A stretch of DNA of 5,133 nucleotides, taken from positions 1 to 5,133 of the forward strand of contig QMKU01000128.1 of the NCBI GenBank assembly GCA_003646525.1, given 5' to 3'. This document shows, piece after piece, positions 1-5,133 of this stretch. Under the pieces are notes generated by a model, which saw nothing but the letters and a program-made list of their open reading frames with translations, did not search any database and was not told the DNA's origin. Position numbers and translations under genes: made by a program. This stretch comes from Campylobacterota bacterium. GTDB taxonomy: Bacteria > Campylobacterota > Campylobacteria > Campylobacterales > Sulfurovaceae. The first letter of the stretch is position 1, and every line of letters begins with the position of its first letter.

Positions 1-40
1 AGTAGTTTATCAAGTGGTCAATTCGCCTCGTTGATGACAA

Positions 41-763
41 ATGGCAAAATATGAAAGAAGTTTCATGTCTCTACTAAAATCTTTTTTTCTCTTCTTGTCT
101 GCGTCATTGTTGCTCAATTCTAGTATCTTTATCGTCACAGACAAAAAAGGCAATGTCCTACAAGAAAAAGAGATGCTACCCTGCAACAATGCCTACCTCA
201 ACCAAAGTGCTACAGAGTACTCTCAGCAAGCTATTTTTGATGAACTCCATTTGCAGGAAAATTTAGCTTTTCGTTCAGAAGTTGCTAAGAAGCGCATAAC
301 GCGTATCTCTAGAGAGAAAAAAGCAGCAGAACAACGAGGTGAAACTTATCAAATAGGTGCCTACGACAAAGCACAATTACTGAAGGACGCCAACTATTTT
401 AAGGGTGGAAAATATGTATGGGGTGGCACTTCTCCAGAGGGGTTTGACTGCTCAGGATATGTTCAATATCTCTTTAAAAAACATCAAATCAACCTCCCAA
501 GAACTGCCTTATCTCAATCAAAACAAGGAGAAAAAATAGCACTTTCACATCTCGCAACAGGTGATCTGCTCTTTTTCAATACAGATAAAAAAAGAGGAAT
601 TCCTATCTCACATGTCGGCATCTACACGGGTAACGGCAAATTTATCCACGCTGCTTCACGAAAGAAAGGGATTATTGTTTCACAGCTTGCTGGTCATTAT
701 CGGGATTGTTTTGTGGTGGCAAAGCGTATCATAAAACCAAATAAAATTGACTCAATTAAGTGA
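41..763 (+). CDS. Exported NlpC/P60 family cell-wall peptidase
   Basis: This is a 240-residue protein with an N-terminal hydrophobic export segment (about residues 13-32) and a C-terminal NlpC/P60 domain (about 113-232). The catalytic residues are visible: Cys137 in FDCSGYV, His191 in SHVGIYTG and a third polar residue, His203, in KFIHAAS. The upstream YVWGGTSP and downstream GDLLFF motifs are also typical. Enzymes of this family cleave peptide stems of peptidoglycan, usually D-Glu to diamino acid bonds, in the periplasm; the exact bond here is not predictable. Residues 33-112 are charged and match no domain I recognise. The start is uncertain. ATG at 41 has no clear ribosome site, whereas an in-frame ATG at 65 (Met9) follows AAAGAAG and would give a more usual signal peptide beginning MSLLKSFF. 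No lipobox is seen, so it is probably soluble or anchored by an uncleaved segment. Family call secure, start less so. Confidence 0.9.
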   Translation: MAKYERSFMSLLKSFFLFLSASLLLNSSIFIVTDKKGNVLQEKEMLPCNNAYLNQSATEYSQQAIFDELHLQENLAFRSEVAKKRITRISREKKAAEQRGETYQIGAYDKAQLLKDANYFKGGKYVWGGTSPEGFDCSGYVQYLFKKHQINLPRTALSQSKQGEKIALSHLATGDLLFFNTDKKRGIPISHVGIYTGNGKFIHAASRKKGIIVSQLAGHYRDCFVVAKRIIKPNKIDSIK

Positions 764-836
764 GAAGATATTTTGAGATAGATTTGTTTTTGGGCAGTCT
801 TGTGATAGCATAAAAAAACAAAAGATTGGGGAAAAA

Positions 837-1709
837 TTGAAAAAAATATTATGGTTCTTGGTACTCTCAATTGGTACATCCTTGAATGCAGAAAATATTC
901 TACTTTCACACAGGGGAGGAGTCTATTATACGCCTGGGATTCTAAATGATAAGGTACAGGTTGAATTTGTGGTTGATTCGGGTGCTTCGATGGTTTATAT
1001 ACCCAATTATATTTTCAAACAACTCAAAGCCAATGGTTCTATCAAAAAGAGTGATCTCTTGGGAAGAGGCAAGAGTCGGATTGCCAATGGTGATATCGTG
1101 GATATTCTTATCGTCAATATCCAAAAGCTAAAAATAGGACGAACAGAGATAGAGAATATAAAAGCAGGTGTCGGAGGTGACAACTCTAGTATACTATTAG
1201 GTCAAAGTGCACTCAAAAGATTTGAACCTTGGAGTTTAGATACAGCAAAAGGCATTCTAAGCATCAAGTCCAATAAAGCAACTAAAAAAATTTATATTTC
1301 ATCATCACAGAAGATAGGTAGATCTGAGGCTATTGGCTTCATTCATCACTATTTATCCTTGGAGAATAGTCGGAGTGTGGAGGGTGTTGTTTCGTTGTAT
1401 GCCCTAGAGGTTAATTACTTGGGCAAAGAAAAAGTGCCTATTGAATCGATCTCTGTCCAAAAGGAGAGATTTTTTAGAGAGTGGCATAAGATACAGATGA
1501 GTATGATAAAGTTGATAGAGACAAAAGAGTCATCCGTTCACTCAAACCAGATGAGTATAACATATAGTGTAGCTTATGATCTCCATAGTGACTTTGGTCA
1601 TCAAGGAAAATCAGGTCAAACACTCAATACTCTTATTTTGGAAAAATCAAATGCTTCAATCAAAATTATTTCTGAAAAAGTCAAAATTTTAAGTGAAAAT
1701 AGTTATTGA
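837..1709 (+). CDS. Periplasmic retropepsin-like aspartic protease with C-terminal NTF2-like domain (TTG start)
   Basis: This 290-residue protein starts at TTG 837, preceded by GGGGA at 828-832. The start is supported because it yields a textbook signal peptide (MKKILWFLVLSIGTSLNA, likely cleaved after Ala18), and the next Met, at residue 52, lies inside the active-site motif. Residues 28-145 look like a single-lobe clan AA aspartic protease: VEFVVDSGAS places the catalytic Asp at residue 47, and ILLGQSALKRF (119-129) is the second conserved hydrophobic motif. Such enzymes work as homodimers, each chain giving one Asp. Residues 160-287 resemble the NTF2-like/SnoaL fold (GFIHHYLSLENSRSVEGVVSLY, then FFREWHK, then paired strands ending in KIISEKVKIL); this is inferred from pattern only. 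The gene lies 73 bp after the peptidase gene with no clear promoter between, so the two may be cotranscribed. Substrate unknown. Confidence 0.85.
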   Translation: MKKILWFLVLSIGTSLNAENILLSHRGGVYYTPGILNDKVQVEFVVDSGASMVYIPNYIFKQLKANGSIKKSDLLGRGKSRIANGDIVDILIVNIQKLKIGRTEIENIKAGVGGDNSSILLGQSALKRFEPWSLDTAKGILSIKSNKATKKIYISSSQKIGRSEAIGFIHHYLSLENSRSVEGVVSLYALEVNYLGKEKVPIESISVQKERFFREWHKIQMSMIKLIETKESSVHSNQMSITYSVAYDLHSDFGHQGKSGQTLNTLILEKSNASIKIISEKVKILSENSY

Positions 1710-1744
1710 AGTCCTGCGGTGGAGTGGCTTGAAACAAAAATGGG

Positions 1745-1750
1745 TATAAT
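1745..1750 (+). promoter_or_regulatory. Probable -10 box of the purU operon promoter
   Basis: A perfect TATAAT preceded by GGG lies 48 bp upstream of the purU start. No -35 match is found at 17 bp spacing (GAGTGG at 1722-1727); the nearby TTGAAA at 1729-1734 is only 10 bp away and so too close. Weak or absent -35 boxes are usual for sigma70 promoters of Campylobacterota, where the -10 dominates. It would give a leader of about 40 nt. Assigned from the consensus only. Confidence 0.5.
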
Positions 1751-1797
1751 TTTATCATTTTATGCAAATCTACAAAAATAAATATTGAAGGGTTATA

Positions 1798-2634
1798 ATG
1801 TCAAATAGAGCACGCGTGTTGATCGATTGTGAAGATGCAAAAGGTTTAGTCTATCATATAAGTAAAGTTTTTTATGATCGTGATCTCAATATTGATAACA
1901 ACCGTGAATTTGTTGATCAAGAGAAGAGTAGATTTTTTATGCGTACTGTAGTGACAGGGGATTTCGATGCCCAATCTTTGCGTAGTGAATTAGTCTCTGT
2001 TGTACCTGAAGATGCCAATGTGCAAGTGATAGAACCACAACCTAAAAAAATCGTTCTAATGGCAACCAAGGAGTCCCATTGTCTTGGAGATATCTTGATA
2101 CGCTGGGTAGCAGGAGAGTTTGAAGCAGATATAGAAGCCGTGATCTCCAATCGAGACAATCTACGGGACTTAACGCATCGTTTTGATATCCCTTTTGTCT
2201 ATATTTCTTCAGATGACAAAGAGAGAGAAGCACATGAAAAAGAGGTACTTGAGGTACTGAATGGATTGGAGTTTGACTATATTGTTTTGGCAAAATATAT
2301 GCGCATTCTCAGTGCAGATTTCGTCCATCACTATCCTGAGCAAATCATCAATATCCATCACTCTTTTCTCCCTGCATTCATCGGAGCCAATCCCTACAAG
2401 CAGGCACACTCCAGAGGTGTGAAGATCATCGGAGCTACGGCACATTTCGTCACAACAGACTTGGATGAAGGACCGATCATATCCCAAGATGTCATTCCCG
2501 TCAATCATCGTCTAGAGTGGAAGGATATGCAAAGAGCAGGAAGAGATGTAGAGAAGATCGTTCTTTCTAGGGCACTCTCTCTCGTTCTCAATGATCGTAT
2601 TTTTGTCAATGGCAATAAGACGATTGTATTTTAG
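1798..2634 (+). CDS. purU: Formyltetrahydrofolate deformylase
   Basis: PurU hydrolyses 10-formyltetrahydrofolate to formate and tetrahydrofolate in the cytosol, supplying formate for purine synthesis and balancing the one-carbon pool. The protein has 278 residues, close to the 280 of E. coli PurU. Residues 4-80 form an ACT domain (RVLIDCEDAKGLVYHISKVF), the regulatory half that in E. coli senses methionine and glycine. Residues 84-275 form the formyltransferase-fold catalytic half. The Asn-His-Asp triad is visible: Asn185 and His187 in INIHHSFLPAF and Asp223 in TTDLDEGPII. The IHHSFLPAF form, with HHS where GAR transformylase has HPS, together with the ACT domain separates it from PurN. ATG at 1798 follows GAAGG at 1787-1791. 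It is the first gene of a tight operon with trmL (14 bp gap). Confidence 0.96.
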   Translation: MSNRARVLIDCEDAKGLVYHISKVFYDRDLNIDNNREFVDQEKSRFFMRTVVTGDFDAQSLRSELVSVVPEDANVQVIEPQPKKIVLMATKESHCLGDILIRWVAGEFEADIEAVISNRDNLRDLTHRFDIPFVYISSDDKEREAHEKEVLEVLNGLEFDYIVLAKYMRILSADFVHHYPEQIINIHHSFLPAFIGANPYKQAHSRGVKIIGATAHFVTTDLDEGPIISQDVIPVNHRLEWKDMQRAGRDVEKIVLSRALSLVLNDRIFVNGNKTIVF

Positions 2635-2648
2635 GAGAGTTAGGTATT

Positions 2649-3146
2649 ATGTTTAATATTGTATTGGTCAATCCACAGATACCACCCAACACGGGCACTA
2701 TAGGACGACTCTGTGTCAATCTGGATGCAAGGCTTCATCTGGTCAAGCCTCTTGGTTTTGATATCGATGATAAGGCGGTTAAACGGGCAGGACTAGACTA
2801 TTGGCACAAGCTTGATTTGATCGTATGGGATAGTTTTGAAGATTTTTTAGAGGCACACCCTATCAATAGCCATACGCATTTGGCAACGACAAAAACAGAT
2901 AAACTCTATTTTGATGCCAATTTTGAAAAAGATGACTATATTCTTTTTGGTTCAGAGACCAAGGGGATTGATGAGCATGTGCTTTTGGAAAACCATTCGC
3001 GCTGTATTACGATCCCAATGGGTAGCGAAGGTCGCAGTCTCAATCTAGGTGTCAGTGTCGGTATTGTCACTTATGAGGCGTTGCGTCAAAATTATGAGGG
3101 TTTCAAAAAGATTACTATTATTAATAAAATGAAGGAGGGATTATGA
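2649..3146 (+). CDS. trmL: tRNA (cytidine/uridine-34 2'-O-)-methyltransferase, SPOUT family
   Basis: TrmL methylates the 2'-hydroxyl of the wobble base (position 34) of leucine tRNAs, using S-adenosylmethionine, in the cytosol. The 165-residue protein is a minimal SPOUT enzyme without an RNA-binding extension, close to E. coli TrmL (YibK, 157 residues). Visible motifs are PQIPPNTGTIGRLCVN (motif 1, residues 9-24), LVKPLGFDIDDKAVKRAGLDYW, LFGSETKGI (motif 2, SAM knot) and IPMGSEGRSLNLGVSVGIVTYEALRQ (motif 3, SAM binding and dimerisation). The start is ATG 2649, with AGGAGA at 2633-2638 overlapping the purU stop codon and a closer TAGG at 2641-2644. The spacing suggests cotranscription with purU. 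Its stop overlaps the start of the next small gene. The family is certain; the position-34 specificity follows from the minimal TrmL-type architecture. Confidence 0.95.
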   Translation: MFNIVLVNPQIPPNTGTIGRLCVNLDARLHLVKPLGFDIDDKAVKRAGLDYWHKLDLIVWDSFEDFLEAHPINSHTHLATTKTDKLYFDANFEKDDYILFGSETKGIDEHVLLENHSRCITIPMGSEGRSLNLGVSVGIVTYEALRQNYEGFKKITIINKMKEGL

Positions 3147-3298
3147 ATTTCGGTGACTATCTCTACATTGTAGCAGCGATTCTCTTTACATGGATGACTT
3201 TTGTCATCATCCGAAACTATTTTCGCAGCAAGTTTAACGACAAAGGGCAACGACTAGATATGCTAGATGAGTATGAGGGAGAGGATAACAAGGAGTAG
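3143..3298 (+). CDS. Small single-pass membrane protein (51 aa), coupled to trmL
   Basis: This small ORF (MNFGDYLYIVAAILFTWM...) is likely real for three reasons. Its ATG overlaps the trmL stop as ATGA, the usual layout for translational coupling. A strong ribosome site AAGGAGG (3133-3139) stands 3 to 4 bases ahead. The protein also has an ordered layout: a hydrophobic segment at residues 7-23, a basic patch RNYFRSK at 24-30 and an acidic tail (DMLDEYEGEDNKE). The positive-inside rule predicts the C-terminal tail in the cytoplasm. I do not recognise the family. The size and layout recall CcmD-like or other tiny accessory membrane subunits, but no specific motif supports that. It is the last gene of the purU operon; no clear rho-independent terminator follows it. 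Confidence 0.8.
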   Translation: MNFGDYLYIVAAILFTWMTFVIIRNYFRSKFNDKGQRLDMLDEYEGEDNKE

Positions 3299-3381
3299 AA
3301 TTAAAATAGCTACCAAATAGATATTTACTGCTTTTGTCACTTTTGCATTCTCAAAACTGCTCATTATTTTCCTTTTTATTA

Positions 3382-3411
3382 TTGATTATGCCTAATTTAA
3401 TTTAATATAAT
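3382..3411 (+). promoter_or_regulatory. Predicted sigma70-type promoter (TTGATT - 18 bp - TATAAT)
   Basis: The -35 TTGATT (3382-3387) and the perfect -10 TATAAT (3406-3411) are 18 bp apart in very AT-rich DNA. Transcription would begin near 3418, about 20 bp before the ATG at 3439. It would drive the short secreted-type ORF and then read through the palindromic repeats toward the end of the convergent truD. Confidence 0.55.
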
Positions 3412-3438
3412 TGTATAGAATAGAAAAGTGGAAACTAA

Positions 3439-3597
3439 ATGAAAAGACTTTTTATGTCTATTCTTACTCTCACTGCAACACTCCCCAAGTTATCTCAATA
3501 TCAAGTATGCATTCCCATGCAGGAGCACAATGCCAATAAAATAAGGAATTTAGGCAATGTTTACAATGTTGTAGGTGCGACTGTGTCGCACAAATGA
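3439..3597 (+). pseudogene. 5' remnant of a secreted-protein gene ending inside repeats
   Basis: The ORF has 52 codons, a plausible ribosome site (AAGTGGA, 3426-3432) and a promoter just upstream. Its first residues, MKRLFMSILTLTATL, look like the start of a signal peptide. After about residue 20 the sequence stops looking like protein. Codons 24-32 (CIPMQEHNA) coincide with a degenerate palindrome at 3509-3533, and the last nine codons (GATVSHK region) read through the left arm of the REPIN and stop in its loop. The simplest reading is a lost gene whose 5' end survived with its promoter while repeats replaced the rest. Alternatively, it is a genuine small secreted peptide or only the leader of a small RNA. 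No homologous family is recognised. Confidence 0.35.
3509..3533. repeat. Degenerate palindromic repeat (GCATTCCCATGCAGGAGC type)
   Basis: The outer arms GCATT (3509-3513) and AATGC (3529-3533) pair, and the inner TGC (3518-3520) and GCA (3525-3527) pair around the loop AGGA. The left side has CCCA where the right side has a single C. A perfect palindrome would result if that C were TGGG. It therefore looks like a decayed copy of the palindromic repeats of this type that I recall in many proteobacterial genomes, with a 3-nt net loss in the right arm. The hairpin is seen in the sequence; the family link is from memory. Confidence 0.45.
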
Positions 3598-3628
3598 TGA
3601 TATACTCGTGCGACACGGTCACACCTAC
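3571..3628. repeat. REPIN: REP and inverted REP doublet
   Basis: Two 21-nt units face each other across a 16-nt spacer (3592-3607). The left unit is GTAG (3571-3574) followed by a perfect 7-bp hairpin, GTGCGAC / GTCGCAC, with loop TGT (3575-3591). The right unit is its mirror: GTGCGAC, loop ACG, GTCACAC, then CTAC (3608-3628), with one mismatch in its hairpin that becomes a G-T wobble on the minus strand. Across the whole element the two units pair over 21 positions with 19 exact matches. A GTAG tetranucleotide next to a short hairpin, arranged as an inverted doublet, is the signature of REPINs mobilised in trans by RAYT transposases of the IS200/IS605-like Y1 group. No transposase is in this window. 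There is no T-run, so it is not a classical terminator, though the stem could block or protect transcripts from either side. Confidence 0.75.
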
Positions 3629-3629
3629 G

Positions 3630-3756
3630 AAATCTAATAAGTTTAAAGTGCAAACTACTTATGAAGGATGCCCAGATACACCCAAAAGATAAAGTGGGCA
3701 GGATCATCTGTTGTGCATTCTCGCCAAGATGGCAGGAGCTACACGCACCCAATCCA
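3630..3756. other. Unexplained GC-richer segment between REPIN and truD
   Basis: These 127 bp hold no convincing gene. Bases 3661-3760 are 49% G+C by count, well above the AT-rich stretch before the repeats. One weak inverted repeat, TGCCCA (3670-3675) and TGGGCA (3695-3700), has a 19-nt loop. Open frames exist on both strands but lack a start with a ribosome site, and they extend into the REPIN or antisense to truD. It may be a fragment of a lost gene or part of a larger repeated element. Nothing resembling a rho-independent terminator for truD is seen. Confidence 0.3.
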
Positions 3757-4836
3757 TCATCTCTGAGCAACAATCGTCACTCCCCTCAAAATATCAAGTA
3801 CATTCGTAGCATAAGAGCCCTTTGGCAATACAAAACTCAACTCATAATGTGCTCGCTCTTCAATATATTTTTTTTCAATATCAGTAACTTGTATCCAAGC
3901 ATATCTCCTCGCACCACTTTGATTCATCTCTTCATCATAATCTGATTCGATCATACCAGCATTACCTTCTGCTCGCTTCACTTTTGTACCAGGGAGTAGT
4001 CCTGTCGGTGCGATATCTTTACTAGCGAAACGCTCTGCCTCTTTAGGGAGATCTTCTACATAGAAAACCCTGCCATAGGGATAGTGCATCATCAAGTCAC
4101 CTGAAATCAATTTGAAAAATCCTTCCTGTTCCTTTGCTCCCTCTAGTAATCCTTTTTCAAGCTTTAAAATTTCTTCTGTCTCAGTCTCTGTAAACTTCTC
4201 TAGTAAGAGTGAAATTTCAATCCGCTTTGAGAGCCAGTGATTAAAGAGGTAGCTCTGATAAGAACCGATCAGAAACTCTCTGGTCTTTCTGTCTCTGATC
4301 TTGAGATCACCGTCTATGAGTTTTTTACCATCTTCCCAATTGTTACCATCTGTTCCAAAACGCTGTTTACCGAAATAGTTAGGTATACCATTGATTTTGA
4401 TCCACTTGAGTACAGAATCAAGTTTATTTTTCTGCACACCCAGTACTTTTTTTAGTCTGATATGAAAACGATTTCCTTTTAAGTGTCCTACTCTTATCTT
4501 GTTATTGTGTTGAGTCATCTCAAGGATTTTGATCTTCTCATGAGTGAAATCTTCCAACTTCTCTCTGTATTTGACAGGAACCGAAACAGACTGTATCGTC
4601 ATCGCGTGTTTATCCTTGAGACCTGCATAGCCGATATCTCGTCGTCTGATCCCTATATACCCACTAATGATATCGAGCATCTCCCAAGTAGTTAACTCTT
4701 TTTTGCGTACTTTCAAGATGAGATGTTCACCCTCTCCGCTAAATTCGTAAAGAGGTATCTCTTCGACAGTAAAATCTCTAGGGGATGAATTGAAGACAAA
4801 TTCATTTTTATTGTTAAGTGGATAGAGTAAATTCAT
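3757..4836 (-). CDS. truD: tRNA pseudouridine(13) synthase
   Basis: TruD converts uridine 13 of tRNA(Glu)-type tRNAs to pseudouridine in the cytosol. The 359-residue protein matches the usual length (349 in E. coli). The catalytic motif GYAGLKDKHAMTIQ holds the nucleophile Asp75. NYFGKQRFG (153-161) is the second family hallmark, with the conserved Asn and Phe near the active site. SYQSYLFNHWLS (192-203), GLLPGTK (279-285) and the C-terminal LPKGSYATNVLDILRG (337-352) complete the fold. The TRUD insertion domain falls between NYFGKQRFG and the C-terminal motifs. The start ATG at 4836 is preceded by AAAGAA on the minus strand, a modest ribosome site, and by a good promoter. It is transcribed toward the purU operon (convergent) and divergently from the gph-like gene. 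No truncation or frameshift is visible. Confidence 0.96.
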   Translation of the reverse strand: MNLLYPLNNKNEFVFNSSPRDFTVEEIPLYEFSGEGEHLILKVRKKELTTWEMLDIISGYIGIRRRDIGYAGLKDKHAMTIQSVSVPVKYREKLEDFTHEKIKILEMTQHNNKIRVGHLKGNRFHIRLKKVLGVQKNKLDSVLKWIKINGIPNYFGKQRFGTDGNNWEDGKKLIDGDLKIRDRKTREFLIGSYQSYLFNHWLSKRIEISLLLEKFTETETEEILKLEKGLLEGAKEQEGFFKLISGDLMMHYPYGRVFYVEDLPKEAERFASKDIAPTGLLPGTKVKRAEGNAGMIESDYDEEMNQSGARRYAWIQVTDIEKKYIEERAHYELSFVLPKGSYATNVLDILRGVTIVAQR

Positions 4837-4857
4837 AATATTCTTTCATTTTATATG

Positions 4858-4886
4858 AGTATATACTTTTGGGGTCAAAAAGTCAA
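4858..4886 (-). promoter_or_regulatory. truD promoter (TTGACT - 17 bp - TATACT)
   Basis: Read on the minus strand, the -35 TTGACT (4886-4881) and -10 TATACT (4863-4858) are separated by exactly 17 bp, one mismatch each from consensus. Transcription would begin near 4851, leaving a leader of about 15 nt that includes the AAAGAA ribosome site before the ATG at 4836. This is the best promoter match in the window. Confidence 0.65.
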
Positions 4887-4911
4887 TCTTTCAGATAAAA
4901 AAGGCTATAGT

Positions 4912-4917
4912 TATATT
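4912..4917 (+). promoter_or_regulatory. Possible -10 box for the gph-like gene
   Basis: TATATT lies 34 bp upstream of the TTG start and has only a poor -35 (TTTCAG, 4889-4894, 17 bp away). An overlapping alternative is TATAGT at 4906-4911. The region must hold the plus-strand promoter because the gene upstream is divergent, but which box is used cannot be decided from sequence alone. It sits back to back with the truD promoter. Confidence 0.35.
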
Positions 4918-4951
4918 AAGAATAATTAAAAAGTCTCACAAGGTTTAAAAT

Positions 4952-5133
4952 TTGAAATTTACTAACAAAGAGCTTATACTATTTGATTTGGATGGTACGC
5001 TAGTGGATAGTGCGCCTGATTTGGCATCAGCACTCAACAATATGCTGAGAACTCTGGAGCGAAAAACTTTTAGCCAAGATGAGGTGCGTTCTTGGATTGG
5101 CAATGGTACACGAGTGCTGGTCAAACGCGGACT
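4952..5133 (+). CDS. gph: HAD-superfamily phosphatase, phosphoglycolate phosphatase type (5' part, runs off window)
   Basis: Sixty codons are present; the gene continues past the window edge. The translation begins MKFTNKELILFDLDGTLVDSAPDLA. FDLDGT is HAD motif I, with the nucleophile Asp12 and the acid/base Asp14, and VDSAPDLA followed by an all-helical stretch is the start of the cap domain typical of Gph. Gph dephosphorylates 2-phosphoglycolate, a product of DNA 3'-end repair or of RuBisCO oxygenation. The start must be TTG 4952: an in-frame TAA stands at 4946-4948, no ATG or GTG occurs between that stop and the HAD motif, and AAGG at 4940-4943 is well placed 8 bases ahead. Related HAD phosphatases such as PpaX or MupP share motif I, so the substrate assignment is likely rather than proven. 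Confidence 0.85.
   Translation, partial: MKFTNKELILFDLDGTLVDSAPDLASALNNMLRTLERKTFSQDEVRSWIGNGTRVLVKRG

Noticed and set aside
1..54. 3' end of an upstream gene
   Set aside because: Two frames are open from the edge: one ends at TGA 32-34 (VVYQVVNSPR) and one at TGA 52-54. A gene probably does end here, but ten to seventeen codons are too few to choose a frame or a product.
764..836. Promoter or terminator between the peptidase and the aspartic protease genes
   Set aside because: No -10 close to consensus at a sensible distance from a -35, and no stem followed by a T-run. Cotranscription or an unrecognised promoter are both possible.
1917..2508. Several minus-strand ORFs inside purU
   Set aside because: They are shadows of a highly conserved coding frame and lack ribosome sites or recognisable domains.
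3143..3298. CcmD-type haem exporter subunit
   Set aside because: Size and topology fit, but no cytochrome c maturation genes are adjacent and the sequence has no specific shared motif.
3571..3628. Rho-independent terminator for truD or the plus-strand transcript
   Set aside because: The stem is long, but no run of T follows on either strand, and the internal GTAG-hairpin symmetry is better explained by a REPIN.
3571..3628. CRISPR repeat or attachment site
   Set aside because: There are only two units, in inverted rather than direct orientation, with no spacers, cas genes or integrase nearby.
3561..3773. Minus-strand ORF with a CSSCH (haem c-like CXXCH) motif
   Set aside because: It has no ribosome site, no signal peptide and no further cytochrome features. 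It overlaps the end of truD and its second half is just the REPIN read as protein. The motif is most likely chance.
3661..3945. Plus-strand 94-codon ORF
   Set aside because: Two thirds of it is antisense to the conserved C-terminus of TruD, and the start lacks a ribosome site.

Overview
The window is a 5.1 kb piece of an AT-rich bacterial chromosome carrying ordinary housekeeping genes plus one repeat-filled intergenic region. Base composition, short spacers, TATAAT-like -10 boxes and the style of the PurU, TrmL and TruD proteins suggest a Campylobacterota species (Sulfurovum or Sulfurimonas type). That assignment is an inference from general resemblance, not a database match.

Layout. (1) 41-1709, plus strand: two exported proteins. 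The first is an NlpC/P60 cell-wall peptidase with a complete Cys/His/His triad. The second is a periplasmic protein that starts at TTG and joins a retropepsin-like aspartic protease domain (DSGA motif) to a C-terminal domain resembling the NTF2-like fold. (2) 1798-3298, plus strand: a compact operon of purU (formyltetrahydrofolate deformylase), trmL (tRNA wobble-base 2'-O-methyltransferase) and a 51-residue single-pass membrane protein. The start codon of the small protein overlaps the trmL stop codon (ATGA). (3) 3299-3756: 458 bp without an intact known gene. It holds a good sigma70-type promoter, a short ORF that begins like a secreted protein but runs into repeats, a degraded palindrome, and a well-formed REP/inverted-REP doublet (REPIN). 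Between the REPIN and truD lies a GC-richer stretch I cannot explain. (4) 3757-4836, minus strand: truD (tRNA pseudouridine-13 synthase), with a near-consensus promoter. (5) 4952-5133, plus strand: the first 60 codons of a gph-like HAD phosphatase that starts at TTG and runs off the window.

Functionally, the centre of the window concerns one-carbon and purine supply (PurU) and tRNA modification (TrmL at position 34, TruD at position 13). The left part concerns the cell envelope. I see no defence system, CRISPR array, rRNA or tRNA gene, integrase or transposase. The most noteworthy non-genic feature is the REPIN at 3571-3628. It implies that a RAYT (REP-associated tyrosine transposase) and further copies exist, or once existed, elsewhere in the genome.
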